Below are positions 28,551 to 36,513 of a DNA stretch of 64,000 nt, piece after piece. How positions within the stretch are numbered: position 1 is the stretch's first letter; each line of letters starts with the position of its first letter. Position numbers and translations under genes: made by a program. The stretch is taken from NCBI RefSeq assembly GCF_965204195.1, contig NZ_OZ241975.1, forward strand, positions 434,001-498,000, read 5' to 3'. The notes beneath the pieces are model-generated. The model made no database searches. It was not told where the DNA came from and worked only from the letters and a program-made list of their open reading frames with translations. Source of the DNA: Poriferisodalis sp965204195. Its GTDB lineage: Bacteria; Actinomycetota; Acidimicrobiia; Acidimicrobiales; Poriferisodalaceae.

Positions 28551-28626
28551 AACGACTTGCGCGACGACGGAGCGTTCACGCATCTGCGCAACGTGTCTGG
28601 GGCGCCGCCCATACGCTGGGACCGCT

Positions 28627-28699
28627 GCCCGAGTAGCTCAACGGCCAGAGCACCGCTCTTGTAAAGCGGGGGTTGTGGGTTCGATTCCCACCTCGGGCT
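28627..28699 (+). tRNA. tRNA-Thr (anticodon UGU)
   Basis: 73 nt with a complete cloverleaf: acceptor GCCCGAG/CTCGGGC, D arm GCTC...GAGC, anticodon stem CCGCT/AGCGG with loop CTTGTAA, and T arm GTGGG-TTCGATT-CCCAC. Acceptor and T stems equal those of the CGU tRNA-Thr at 11361. CCA is not encoded. Its last base coincides with the stop codon of the opposing dehydrogenase gene. Confidence 0.96.
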
Positions 28700-29778
28700 C
28701 ACGACAGGGTGATCACCAGGTTGCCGAAGTGCTCCTTGCTCACGAAGGCTTCCTGGGCCTCGCGGATTCGCTCAAGGGGAAACGTGCCGCCCAGCACCGG
28801 GCGGATCTCGCCCCGCTCGATGTAGCCGACGAGGTCTGCGAACAGGCCGGGCCCGTAGATCGTGGCGCCGTGCAGCTCCAGATCATTGAGGTAGACCGCC
28901 CGCAGGTCGATCTCTGTGATGGGTCCGGCGATGGCGCCTGAAGTGACATAGCGCCCGCGGCCGGTCAGCGCATCGAGCCATGTCCCCACGGCATCGCCGC
29001 CGACCACATCGGCGACCGCGTCGAACGGTCCGCCGTTGGCTTCGACCGCCGCAGCGACATCGTGCTCAGGGCCCTGCCGCGCTACCACCGCATCCGCCCC
29101 GAGCTCAAGCACCTGCGCTGCCTTGGAAGCGCCGGATACCGCCACGACTCGTGCGCCGCGGCGGCGGGCGAGCTGCACCAGCGCCGAGCCCACGCCACCG
29201 CTCGCACCGGGAACCGCAATGCTCTCGCCGCCGGTGAGCCTGATGCGCTGGAGCATGTGCTCAGCCGTCGAGGAGGCGCAGGCGAACGTCGCCAGCTCGG
29301 CATCAGGGAGCTCGGAGTCGACCGGGTAGGCGTTGACGGCCGGCACCGCGACGTACTCCGCGAAGCCGCCGTCGACCTCGCTGCCGAGATAGCGAGCCTT
29401 GCTGCGGTCAGCCGGGTCAGCGGGATCTTTCAGCCAAGGCTCCACCATGACCCGCCGCCCCACCAGGTCGGCATCGGCATGATCGCCGCCGGCCACCACC
29501 CGTCCCACCACATCGGCACCCTGGATGCGGGGAAACTCGACGCCCCGGCCGCCCCAGGTGGAATCTGCGGCGTCTGCGTCGGCGTAGCCCTCGCCCGATG
29601 TCGCCGCCGTCACCGACTTGCTGTACCAGGACACCCGGGTGTTGATGTCGGTGTTGTTGATGCCGCACGCCGCCACCTCGATGAGCACCTCATCGGGACC
29701 CGGCGCCGGCACCGGCACGTCGTCGCGCACCTGGATCATCTCGGGGCCGCCGTGGCCCACCAGCAACGCTGCTCGCAT
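28699..29778 (-). CDS. Quinone-oxidoreductase-like zinc-type alcohol dehydrogenase (MDR family)
   Basis: 359 residues. Medium-chain dehydrogenase/reductase: N-terminal GroES-like fold (MRAALLVGHGGPEMIQVRDDVPVP, then EVLIEVAACGINNTDINTR) and a Rossmann domain with SGGVGSALVQLARRRGARVVAV. The nucleotide is probably NADPH. The start at 29778 matches the family N-terminus; an in-frame ATG at 29820 would add 14 residues. The substrate is unknown. Divergent from the Rieske oxygenase 133 bases away, so it could supply or share substrate with it, but no reductase-type iron-sulfur domain is present here. Confidence 0.85.
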   Translation of the reverse strand: MRAALLVGHGGPEMIQVRDDVPVPAPGPDEVLIEVAACGINNTDINTRVSWYSKSVTAATSGEGYADADAADSTWGGRGVEFPRIQGADVVGRVVAGGDHADADLVGRRVMVEPWLKDPADPADRSKARYLGSEVDGGFAEYVAVPAVNAYPVDSELPDAELATFACASSTAEHMLQRIRLTGGESIAVPGASGGVGSALVQLARRRGARVVAVSGASKAAQVLELGADAVVARQGPEHDVAAAVEANGGPFDAVADVVGGDAVGTWLDALTGRGRYVTSGAIAGPITEIDLRAVYLNDLELHGATIYGPGLFADLVGYIERGEIRPVLGGTFPLERIREAQEAFVSKEHFGNLVITLS

Positions 29779-29911
29779 GGTCGGACCGCCCGTCTCGCTG
29801 GAAAGCGTGGCGGCGGTCATCGGCAGGAAAGGTGGACAGGTGCGGCCATGAACGCGCGGCAGAATATCGGCCAGTGGAAGCCGCACTGCAGTTGGTGATC
29901 GGCATCGCTGG

Positions 29912-31063
29912 GTGAGTTCCCCGCACGGCGCCGGTCGGGCCCATGACGCCGATCATGGGGTTGCCGCAAACGCACGGCCACGCGCGCTGCCAGCCCACTG
30001 CTACACGGATCCAGACATCTTCGCTGTGGAGATGTCAGCGCTGTTCGCCCGGTCCTGGCACCTCGTCGGACACGCCTCCCAGGTTGCGACACCCGGCCAG
30101 GTCCTCACGGCGACGGTCGGCGACGAGCCGGTTTTCGTCGTCAACGACGGCGGCGAGATCCGCGGCTTCTACAACGTGTGCCAGCACCGAGGTCACGAGC
30201 TGTTCCCGCCAGAGCGACCGGGCGGCGACCTCCTCGACACGGCCGGCGTCATTACGTGCCCGTATCACGCCTGGGTGTACGGGCTGGACGGCACGCTGGT
30301 GAGTGCGCGCAGTCGCGATGTCGGCGACGTGCACATTCCGCGACTGCAGGTCGACCGGCTCGCCGGATTCCTCTTCGTCAATGTGGATCTCGAAGCGCCG
30401 CCGCTGGCGCTGCATGCCCCCGGTGTAGAGGAGGAGCTTCTGGCGCTCGCCCCGCAGGCGGAATCCCGGGTGCTGACGTGGCGCCGGACCCACCTCATCG
30501 AGGCCAACTGGAAGATCGCGGTGGAGAACTACAACGAGTGCTACCACTGCCCCAACGTGCATCGATCGTTCACCTCGGGCGTGGTCGACCCGGCCAGCTA
30601 CCGCATCCGTCCCGAGGGAAACGTGATCCGCCACACGGCCCGGGGCGTCCCCGACGAGATCTCCCGGTACACCCGGCCCGTCGACAGCGACGACTATGCC
30701 GCGTTCTACATCTGGCCGGCGTCGTCGTTCCAGTGCTATCCCGGTCAAGCGCTCAATACCTACCGCTGGCTGCCGCTCGGGCCGGATCGAACGCTGCTCA
30801 TACGCGAGTGGTGGTTCGACGGTGCCGAGCCGACTGAAGTGCAGCAGGGAATCATCGACTTGGATTGGAATACCACGGTGTCCGAGGACCTGAAGCTTGT
30901 CGAGTCGACGCAACGCGGCATACGGAGCCGCGGTTATCGCCCCGGACCGCTCATCTGTGACCCGTCGGGCACGGCGTCGATCCACAGCGAGGATGCCGTG
31001 GCACATCTGGGGGCCTTGGCCGCTTCAGCCTTCGGCGATGAACAGGCCCCAGAGCGCGCCTGA
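29912..31063 (+). CDS. Rieske non-haem iron oxygenase, alpha subunit (carnitine/betaine monooxygenase-like)
   Basis: 383 residues. The Rieske [2Fe-2S] site is C-x-H in NVCQHRGHELF, and C-x2-H in ITCPYHAWVYGLDG. The mononuclear iron site is E209-x2-H212-x4-H217 in NYNECYHCPNVH. The residue linking the two centres is normally Asp; Glu at this place is known for carnitine monooxygenase CntA/YeaW. The sequence around it also fits the quaternary-amine oxygenase branch (CntA, GbcA, choline monooxygenase). It would demethylate or cleave a trimethylammonium compound using electrons from a partner reductase not seen here. GTG 29912. Substrate is an inference. Confidence 0.8.
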   Translation: MSSPHGAGRAHDADHGVAANARPRALPAHCYTDPDIFAVEMSALFARSWHLVGHASQVATPGQVLTATVGDEPVFVVNDGGEIRGFYNVCQHRGHELFPPERPGGDLLDTAGVITCPYHAWVYGLDGTLVSARSRDVGDVHIPRLQVDRLAGFLFVNVDLEAPPLALHAPGVEEELLALAPQAESRVLTWRRTHLIEANWKIAVENYNECYHCPNVHRSFTSGVVDPASYRIRPEGNVIRHTARGVPDEISRYTRPVDSDDYAAFYIWPASSFQCYPGQALNTYRWLPLGPDRTLLIREWWFDGAEPTEVQQGIIDLDWNTTVSEDLKLVESTQRGIRSRGYRPGPLICDPSGTASIHSEDAVAHLGALAASAFGDEQAPERA

Positions 31064-31067
31064 TCCC

Positions 31068-32126
31068 GTGAGCGAGACGCACCGGCCGCGCATTGCCGTT
31101 GTCGGCAGCCTCAACGCCGACGTGACGCTGTGGGTGCCGAGGCGCCCGTCGCCCGACGAGACGATGCACGCCGAGCGCATCGCATGGTTCCGTGGCGGCA
31201 AGGGCGCCAACCAGGCAGTGGCCGCGGCCCGGCTGGGCGCGCACGTGGTGATGGTGGGCCGGGTCGGCGACGACGAACAGGGCCGGTGGCTGCGCTCTGG
31301 CCTGGAGGCCGAGGGGATCGACTGTGGGCACGTGGCCAGTGTCGATGTGCCGACCGGCTTGGCGGCGATCACCGTCGATCCCGATGACGTGTCGATCGTG
31401 GTGGCCGCGGGCGCCAACGCATCGCTGGATGCCAGGGGCGTGCAGGCAGCCGCCAACGAGATCGCCGCGGCCGATGCGCTGCTGCTGCAAGGCGAGGTGA
31501 GCGTCGCCGCGGCCCTGGCGGCAGCCGACATCGCCCGCGAGCACGGCACGTTCGTGGTGCTGAACCCCGCTCCGTACAACGACGTTGCCCCCGCTGTGCT
31601 GCCGCTGGCGGACATCGTCATCGTGAACCGCGCCGAAGCCGAGCAGTTGCGTCACCCCGACGCCGACGGCAGCGTGCCCGAGCTGCGTCCCGAAGCGGTG
31701 CTCGTCGAGACACGGGGCGCAGCGGGCTGCGTCATTCAGCCGCCGCGCACCGCTGATCTTGCGCAGCAACCGCCCGATTCACCTGCGTCTCGCGCCGATG
31801 CCGCGGCCAATGCCGACGGGGAGATCACTGTGGCCGCACCGCGGGTTGCCGTGGTCGACGCCACCGGTGCAGGGGACGCATTTGCCGGGGCGTTCGCGGT
31901 CGGCATGGCATCGGGCGCGACCGTGGCCGAGGCGGCGCGACTGGCCGTGCGGGCTGGCGCTTGGGCGGTGACAGTCGCGGGAGCTCAGCCGAGCCTGCCG
32001 ACGATGGCGCAGCTGCACAACCCAGAGGCTGAGCGGTTGGGCGAGGCCAGGGCCCGAGCGGCCCGTGAGCCCGTATCAAATGAGGGCGGGGAACAAGAGC
32101 GGGCTATCGGTCAGGCTGAGCCGTAG
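31068..32126 (+). CDS. rbsK: Ribokinase-family sugar kinase with repeat-derived C-terminal tail
   Basis: 352 residues from GTG 31068 (ATG 31038 is an alternative). PfkB fold: IAVVGSLNADVTLWV at the start, RGGKGANQAVAAARLGAHVVMVGRVGDD, LNPAPYND, VNRAEAEQL, and the catalytic DATGAGDAFAGAFA. It would phosphorylate ribose or a related sugar. The kinase core ends near AVTVAGAQPSLPT; the last ~35 residues (PEAERLGEARARAARE...EQERAIG) are encoded by the dispersed repeat at 32025-32103. This tail pushes the stop 16 bases into the convergent upp gene. A 30-residue Ala/Pro insert precedes the catalytic motif. Confidence 0.88.
   Translation: MSETHRPRIAVVGSLNADVTLWVPRRPSPDETMHAERIAWFRGGKGANQAVAAARLGAHVVMVGRVGDDEQGRWLRSGLEAEGIDCGHVASVDVPTGLAAITVDPDDVSIVVAAGANASLDARGVQAAANEIAAADALLLQGEVSVAAALAAADIAREHGTFVVLNPAPYNDVAPAVLPLADIVIVNRAEAEQLRHPDADGSVPELRPEAVLVETRGAAGCVIQPPRTADLAQQPPDSPASRADAAANADGEITVAAPRVAVVDATGAGDAFAGAFAVGMASGATVAEAARLAVRAGAWAVTVAGAQPSLPTMAQLHNPEAERLGEARARAAREPVSNEGGEQERAIGQAEP
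32025..32103 (+). repeat. Dispersed repeat, copy 3 (variant B), inside the 3' end of rbsK
   Basis: GAGGCTGAGC at its start, the core GGGCCCGAGCGGCCCGTGAGC-like block, the variant spacer CCCGTATCAAATGAG and GGGAACAAGAGCGGG. It is translated in frame as the ribokinase tail, in the same frame as the copy in helD. Confidence 0.8.
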
Positions 32127-32740
32127 AGACGGTCGCCGGCATCGCCCAGACCGGGAACGATGAAGGCCCGCTCGTCGAGATGGCTGTCGACGGCGGCCGT
32201 CACGATGCGAACGTTGGCGGCGCTGCGCTGCAGGGCAGCGATCCCCTCGGGTGCGGCCAGCGTGCACACCATCGTGACCCGGCCGACGCCCGACGCCGCG
32301 AGCACCCGGATCACCTCGGCCGCCGAGCCGCCCGTCGCCAGCATCGGGTCGAGCACCAGCACCGGTCGATCCTCCAGCACGCCCGGCAGCGACTCGAGGT
32401 AGCACTCGTGGCCGACACCGTCGGACGTCTCGATCCTCCGCATCCCGACAAAACCCACCGGCGCAGCAGGCAGGAGCCGCAGCGCCGCATCGAGCATTCC
32501 CAGCCCGGCGCGCAGCACGGGCACGATCGCTGGCATCGGATCGAGGCGCGAGCCCTCCGCGGGCCCGAGCGGCGTCTCCACCGGCTCGGCCACCGATGTC
32601 GCATCGGCGAGCGCTTCGGACACCAGCAGGAACGTCAGCGCGTCGAGCCGCTGGCGGAACTCCTCGACGGCGGTGTCCTTGTCGCGCAGCCGGGTGAGCA
32701 GGGCTGCGGCTACCGGGTGGTCGACAATGGTGACACTCAT
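32111..32740 (-). CDS. upp: Uracil phosphoribosyltransferase
   Basis: 209 residues, the normal length. It converts uracil and PRPP to UMP. Conserved: HPVAAALLTRLRDKDTAVEEFR, VPVLRAGLGMLDAAL, the PRPP loop VLVLDPMLATGGSAAE, and the uracil-binding C-terminus FIVPGLGDAGDRLYG. The start at 32740 (MSVTIVDHP) is the conserved one; the long open frame upstream is not coding. It overlaps the 3' end of ribokinase by 16 bases in the convergent orientation. Confidence 0.96.
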   Translation of the reverse strand: MSVTIVDHPVAAALLTRLRDKDTAVEEFRQRLDALTFLLVSEALADATSVAEPVETPLGPAEGSRLDPMPAIVPVLRAGLGMLDAALRLLPAAPVGFVGMRRIETSDGVGHECYLESLPGVLEDRPVLVLDPMLATGGSAAEVIRVLAASGVGRVTMVCTLAAPEGIAALQRSAANVRIVTAAVDSHLDERAFIVPGLGDAGDRLYGSA

Positions 32741-32825
32741 GGGCTGGCTCTCACAGTCGGGGTCCGTTTCGCAAACTACTGAGGGGTACACCCGGCAGCG
32801 CATCTTTCCTTCTACGCTCACAGCC

Positions 32826-33449
32826 GTGAATAGCCAAGCTGGCGAATCCAACAGCGGCGCCGCAGTGCGCGGGTTGCTGCTGGTGCTGGTTGCCGTCGTC
32901 GTGGGCGTGCTGCTGCTCCGCTCGGTCGACGATCCAGACGGCACGACCGTGACCGACACAGCCCCGCCTGCCGCACCAGGCGACACGCTCCCGACCGCAA
33001 CAGAGGCGCCCACGCCTACGAGCAGCCCCGCCGATGCCGGCGACTCCGGCTCGGGCACGGTCGCCACCGTGGCGACCACCGTCACCGCCGCACCCGCCAC
33101 CGACACCACCTCGGCGGGCGCCGAGCCGTTCCAGCCGCGACCGGCGGCCGAAGTGTCGGTGCAAGTTGCCAACTCCACGACCGTCCGGGGGGCTGCAGGG
33201 CGGCTCACCGACCGGTTCAAGACGCTGAGCTACATCACCAAGACGCCCACTAACTACGTGGGAACGCCCATCGACCGGACGCGCATCTACTACCAGCCGG
33301 GCTCGCTGCTCGAAGCGCGGGCGATTGCGGGGGTGCTGGAGCTCGACGCCGACAACGACGTGTTCCCGATGCTGGCAGACACGGCGGCAGTGCAAGGCTT
33401 CGAGACGCCTGACGTGCTGGTGGCGCTGGGGACCGACCTGGCCGAGTAG
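32826..33449 (+). CDS. LytR C-terminal-domain (LytR_C) membrane protein
   Basis: 207 residues from GTG 32826. One N-terminal transmembrane helix (about 14-31, GLLLVLVAVVVGVLLL) is followed by a long Thr/Pro/Ala linker (to about 105). Then a compact C-terminal domain starts VSVQVANSTTVRGAAGRLTDRFKTLSYITKTP and continues with TRIYYQPGSLLEARAIAGVLEL, matching the LytR_C/VanY-linked domain often found as a stand-alone protein in actinomycetes. Likely anchored with its domain in the wall space; cell-envelope role by family. It precedes glycerate kinase by 12 bases. Confidence 0.8.
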   Translation: MNSQAGESNSGAAVRGLLLVLVAVVVGVLLLRSVDDPDGTTVTDTAPPAAPGDTLPTATEAPTPTSSPADAGDSGSGTVATVATTVTAAPATDTTSAGAEPFQPRPAAEVSVQVANSTTVRGAAGRLTDRFKTLSYITKTPTNYVGTPIDRTRIYYQPGSLLEARAIAGVLELDADNDVFPMLADTAAVQGFETPDVLVALGTDLAE

Positions 33450-33461
33450 CGGGCTGTCAAC

Positions 33462-34532
33462 ATGCGGGTCGTCGCGTGCCCGGACAAGTTCCGTGGCACT
33501 GCGTCGGCTGCGGAGGTGGCAGCAGCGATCGCCGATGGCGTGCGCCGGCAGCTCGGCAAGCACGTCGAGGTTGTCTGCCTGCCCGTGGCGGATGGCGGCG
33601 AGGGCACGCTCGACGCGCTGGGCGGGCCGAATCGCACCTCATTGGTGATCGGGCCGTTGCGGGACCGGATCGAAGCGGGGTGGCGGCTGGATGGCGAGGT
33701 TGCCATCGTGGAGATGGCCTGTGCGAGCGGCCTGCTGCTGGCAGGCGGTGCCGAAGGCAACGACCCGCTCGCCGCGACCACCGCGGGCACCGGCGAGCTG
33801 ATAGCGGAAGCCGTTGCGAGCGGTGCACGGCGGGTCGTCGTGGGCGTGGGCGGCTCGGCGACCACTGACGGCGGCCTTGGCGCGCTCGACGCGATGTCGC
33901 CGCTGGCCCGCCTCGCCGGCGTCTCGGTGGTGGTGGCCTGCGATGTCCGCACTCGCTTCTGCGATGCCGCGCACATCTTCGGACCGCAGAAGGGCGCGTC
34001 GCCGCCGCAGATCGAGTTGCTCACCCGTCGCCTTGAGCGGCTCGTCGACCTGTACCGCGAGCGCTACGACGTGGATGTCAGCGAGATGCGGGGCGCAGGT
34101 GCCGCGGGCGGTTTGGCGGGCGGGCTGGCAGCCGGTCTCCGAGCCGAGCTGGCACCGGGATTCGACGTTGTCGCAGCCGAAGTCGGCCTGCCCGACGCGA
34201 TCGACGGCGCCGATCTGGTCATCACCGGCGAAGGGCGGCTCGATGCGAGCTCCTTCGACGGGAAGGTCGTGGGTGGCGTTCTGGAGATAGCGGCCGAGGC
34301 CGGCGTGCCCGTGGGCGTCGTGGTGGGAGCTCGCGACCCTGATACTGATCTCGCGGACTGGTGCCCGCCCGCCGTCGATACCCCGGCCACGAGCCTGGCG
34401 GTGCTGTCGGAGCGGTACGGGGCCGAGCGCTCGATGGGCGACACGCTGGCGGCCGTCCGCGATGCCGCCGCCGACCTCGCTGCCAGTCTCCTCCCCGCTT
34501 CCGCGAGCGTGGACCAGCAGGGAGGCGGTTGA
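33462..34532 (+). CDS. glxK: Glycerate kinase (GlxK/GarK family)
   Basis: 356 residues. Phosphorylates D-glycerate with ATP. Conserved: VACPDKFRGTASAAEVAAAI at the start (Asp-Lys-Phe), PVADGGEGT, GVGGSATTDGG, CDVRTRFCDAAHIFGPQKGA, GAGAAGGLAGGL and DLVITGEGRLDASSFDGK. It may close glyoxylate or serine-derived carbon use. ATG 33462, 12 bases after the LytR_C gene. A reverse-oriented dispersed repeat follows within 10 bases of the stop, before the groEL control region. Confidence 0.93.
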   Translation: MRVVACPDKFRGTASAAEVAAAIADGVRRQLGKHVEVVCLPVADGGEGTLDALGGPNRTSLVIGPLRDRIEAGWRLDGEVAIVEMACASGLLLAGGAEGNDPLAATTAGTGELIAEAVASGARRVVVGVGGSATTDGGLGALDAMSPLARLAGVSVVVACDVRTRFCDAAHIFGPQKGASPPQIELLTRRLERLVDLYRERYDVDVSEMRGAGAAGGLAGGLAAGLRAELAPGFDVVAAEVGLPDAIDGADLVITGEGRLDASSFDGKVVGGVLEIAAEAGVPVGVVVGARDPDTDLADWCPPAVDTPATSLAVLSERYGAERSMGDTLAAVRDAAADLAASLLPASASVDQQGGG

Positions 34533-34541
34533 AGGCTTCGC

Positions 34542-34606
34542 TTCCCGCTCTTGTTCGCTTCGCTCACGGGCCGCTCGGGCCCCGGCTTCGCCTTCGGCTC
34601 AGCCTC
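34542..34606 (-). repeat. Dispersed repeat, copy 4 (variant A, reverse)
   Basis: Read on the minus strand it starts GAGGCTGAGCCGAAGGCGAAGCC, then GGGGCCCGAGCGG..., GTGAGCGAAGCGAAC and AAGAGCGGG. It is the most complete copy outside a coding region and lies between glxK and the groEL operator. Confidence 0.8.
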
Positions 34607-34618
34607 CGGGGTTGGCGG

Positions 34619-34645
34619 TTAGCACTCTCATCTCTAGAGTGCTAA
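34619..34645 (+). promoter_or_regulatory. CIRCE operator (HrcA binding site)
   Basis: A perfect TTAGCACTC-N9-GAGTGCTAA inverted repeat, 77 bases before the groEL ATG. This is the consensus CIRCE element bound by the heat-shock repressor HrcA, so groEL is expected to be induced by heat through HrcA. hrcA itself is not in the window. Confidence 0.97.
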
Positions 34646-34722
34646 CGGCTGCTGCGAACGCAGCGGCATCGTGACGCCCAGTCACCCCTCCCGAGAGTCA
34701 TCCGAGACAGGAGCCAGCCGAT

Positions 34723-36339
34723 ATGGCCAAGATGATCACGTTCGACGACGAGGCCCGCCGTGCACTCGAGTCGGGCATGAACCAGCTCGCCGACGCAGTG
34801 CGCGTCACGTTGGGGCCCAAGGGCCGCAACGTCGTGCTCGACAAGAAGTGGGGCGCGCCCACCATCACCAACGACGGCGTGTCCATCGCGAAGGACATCG
34901 AGCTGGAGGACCCGGTCGAGCGCATCGGGGCCGAGCTGGTCAAGGAAGTCGCCAAGAAGACCGACGACGTCGCCGGCGACGGCACCACCACGGCCACCGT
35001 GCTGGCGTGGACCATGGTGCGCGACGGCCTGCGCAACGTGGCCGCCGGCGCCAACCCGATGGCCGTCAAGCGGGGCATCGAGGCCGGTGTCGACGCCGCT
35101 GTGGGCGCCATCGAGGACATGTCGATCAGCGTGACCGACTCCAAGACCCATGTGGCCCAGGTGGCGGCCATCTCCGCCGCCGACGGCGACATCGGCCAGC
35201 TGATCAGCGACGCGTTCGACAAGGTCGGCAAGGACGGCGTGATCACCGTCGAGGAGTCGCAGACGTTCGGCCTCGAGATGGACCTGGTCGAGGGCATGCG
35301 CTTCGACAAGGGCTACATCTCGCCCTACTTCGTCACCGATCCCGACTCGCAGGAAGCCGTGCTCGACGACGCGTACCTGCTGTTCATGCAGGGCAAGATC
35401 TCCGCGGTCCGCGACGTGCTGCCGGTGCTCGAGAAGGTCACCCAGGCGGGCAAGCCGCTCGTGATCATCGCCGAGGACGTCGAGGGCGAGGCCCTTGCCA
35501 CGCTGGTGGTCAACAAGATCCGCGGCACGATCCGCTCGGCGGCCGTGAAAGCCCCCGGCTTCGGCGACCGCCGCAAGGCGATGCTGGCCGACATGGCCAT
35601 CCTGACCGGCGGCCAGGTCATCAGCGAGGACGTCGGCCTCAAGCTGGAGAACACCACGCTCGACCTGCTGGGCACGGCCCGCCGCGTGGTCGTCACGAAG
35701 GATGAGACCACCATCATCGAGGGCTCCGGCGACGAAGCCGAGGTGCGCGGCCGGATCGAGCAGATCAAGAACGAGATCGACAACACCGACTCCGACTACG
35801 ACCGCGAGAAGCTGCAGGAACGGCTGGCGAAGCTGTCCGGCGGCGTGGCGGTGCTGCGTGTCGGCGCGGCCACCGAGGTCGAGCTGAAGGAGAAGAAGCA
35901 CCGCATCGAGGACGCAGTCAGCACCACCAAGGCGGCCATCGAGGCTGGTGTGGTGGCCGGCGGCGGCGTCACGCTGGTACGTGCCGAAGAAGCAGTGCGC
36001 TCCGTTGCGGACGGCCTCGACGGCGACGAGTCCACCGGTGCGCGGCTCGTGGAGCGCGCGCTGGCCGGACCGCTGAAGCAGATCGCCGAGAACGCCGGCC
36101 TCGAAGGCGGCGTGGTGGTCAGCCGGGTGCGCGAGCTCGACGGTGCCATGGGCCTCAACGCCGCCTCCGGCGAGTACGAGGACCTGGTTGCGGCGGGCGT
36201 CATCGACGCTGCCAAGGTGACGCTGTCGGCGCTGCAGAACGCCTCGTCGATTGCCGCGCTGTTCCTCACCACCGAGGCTGTGATCTGCGACGAGCCCGAT
36301 GCCGGCGGCGCTCCCGCCATGCCCGACATGGACTTCTAG
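34723..36339 (+). CDS. groEL: 60-kDa chaperonin GroEL
   Basis: 538 residues. ATP-dependent folding chamber. Full-length with GPKGRNVVLDKKWGAPTITNDGVSIAK, the ATP site DDVAGDGTTTATVLAW, and the C-terminal NAASGEYEDLVAAGVIDAAKV. The tail ends GGAPAMPDMDF, as in actinomycete GroEL2-type proteins, not a Gly-Met repeat. No groES lies upstream or downstream, so this is a solitary groEL as is common in Actinomycetota. Controlled by the CIRCE element at 34619. ATG 34723. Confidence 0.98.
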   Translation: MAKMITFDDEARRALESGMNQLADAVRVTLGPKGRNVVLDKKWGAPTITNDGVSIAKDIELEDPVERIGAELVKEVAKKTDDVAGDGTTTATVLAWTMVRDGLRNVAAGANPMAVKRGIEAGVDAAVGAIEDMSISVTDSKTHVAQVAAISAADGDIGQLISDAFDKVGKDGVITVEESQTFGLEMDLVEGMRFDKGYISPYFVTDPDSQEAVLDDAYLLFMQGKISAVRDVLPVLEKVTQAGKPLVIIAEDVEGEALATLVVNKIRGTIRSAAVKAPGFGDRRKAMLADMAILTGGQVISEDVGLKLENTTLDLLGTARRVVVTKDETTIIEGSGDEAEVRGRIEQIKNEIDNTDSDYDREKLQERLAKLSGGVAVLRVGAATEVELKEKKHRIEDAVSTTKAAIEAGVVAGGGVTLVRAEEAVRSVADGLDGDESTGARLVERALAGPLKQIAENAGLEGGVVVSRVRELDGAMGLNAASGEYEDLVAAGVIDAAKVTLSALQNASSIAALFLTTEAVICDEPDAGGAPAMPDMDF

Positions 36340-36384
36340 CGAGAGCCTCCCCAAACTCCCCAAGAACAGCCCAACCCAACGCAA

Positions 36385-36408
36385 CGGCCCGGGTCCCCGC
36401 CCGGGCCG
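36385..36408 (+). terminator. Stem-loop terminator after groEL
   Basis: CGGCCCGGG-TCCCCG-CCCGGGCCG, a perfect 9-bp G/C stem 45 bases after the groEL stop, without a T-run. A segment 74% similar by eye to the reverse dispersed repeat follows at 36421-36454. Confidence 0.7.
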
Positions 36409-36513
36409 CTGCGCGCTGCGCTTTCCGCTCGTGCGCGCAGCACTCGCGGCCCGCATGCGGCCCTGACCCGATGTCCGAATGAGCGATGCGGGGGGTGCCG
36501 GTACCCTGACCGG

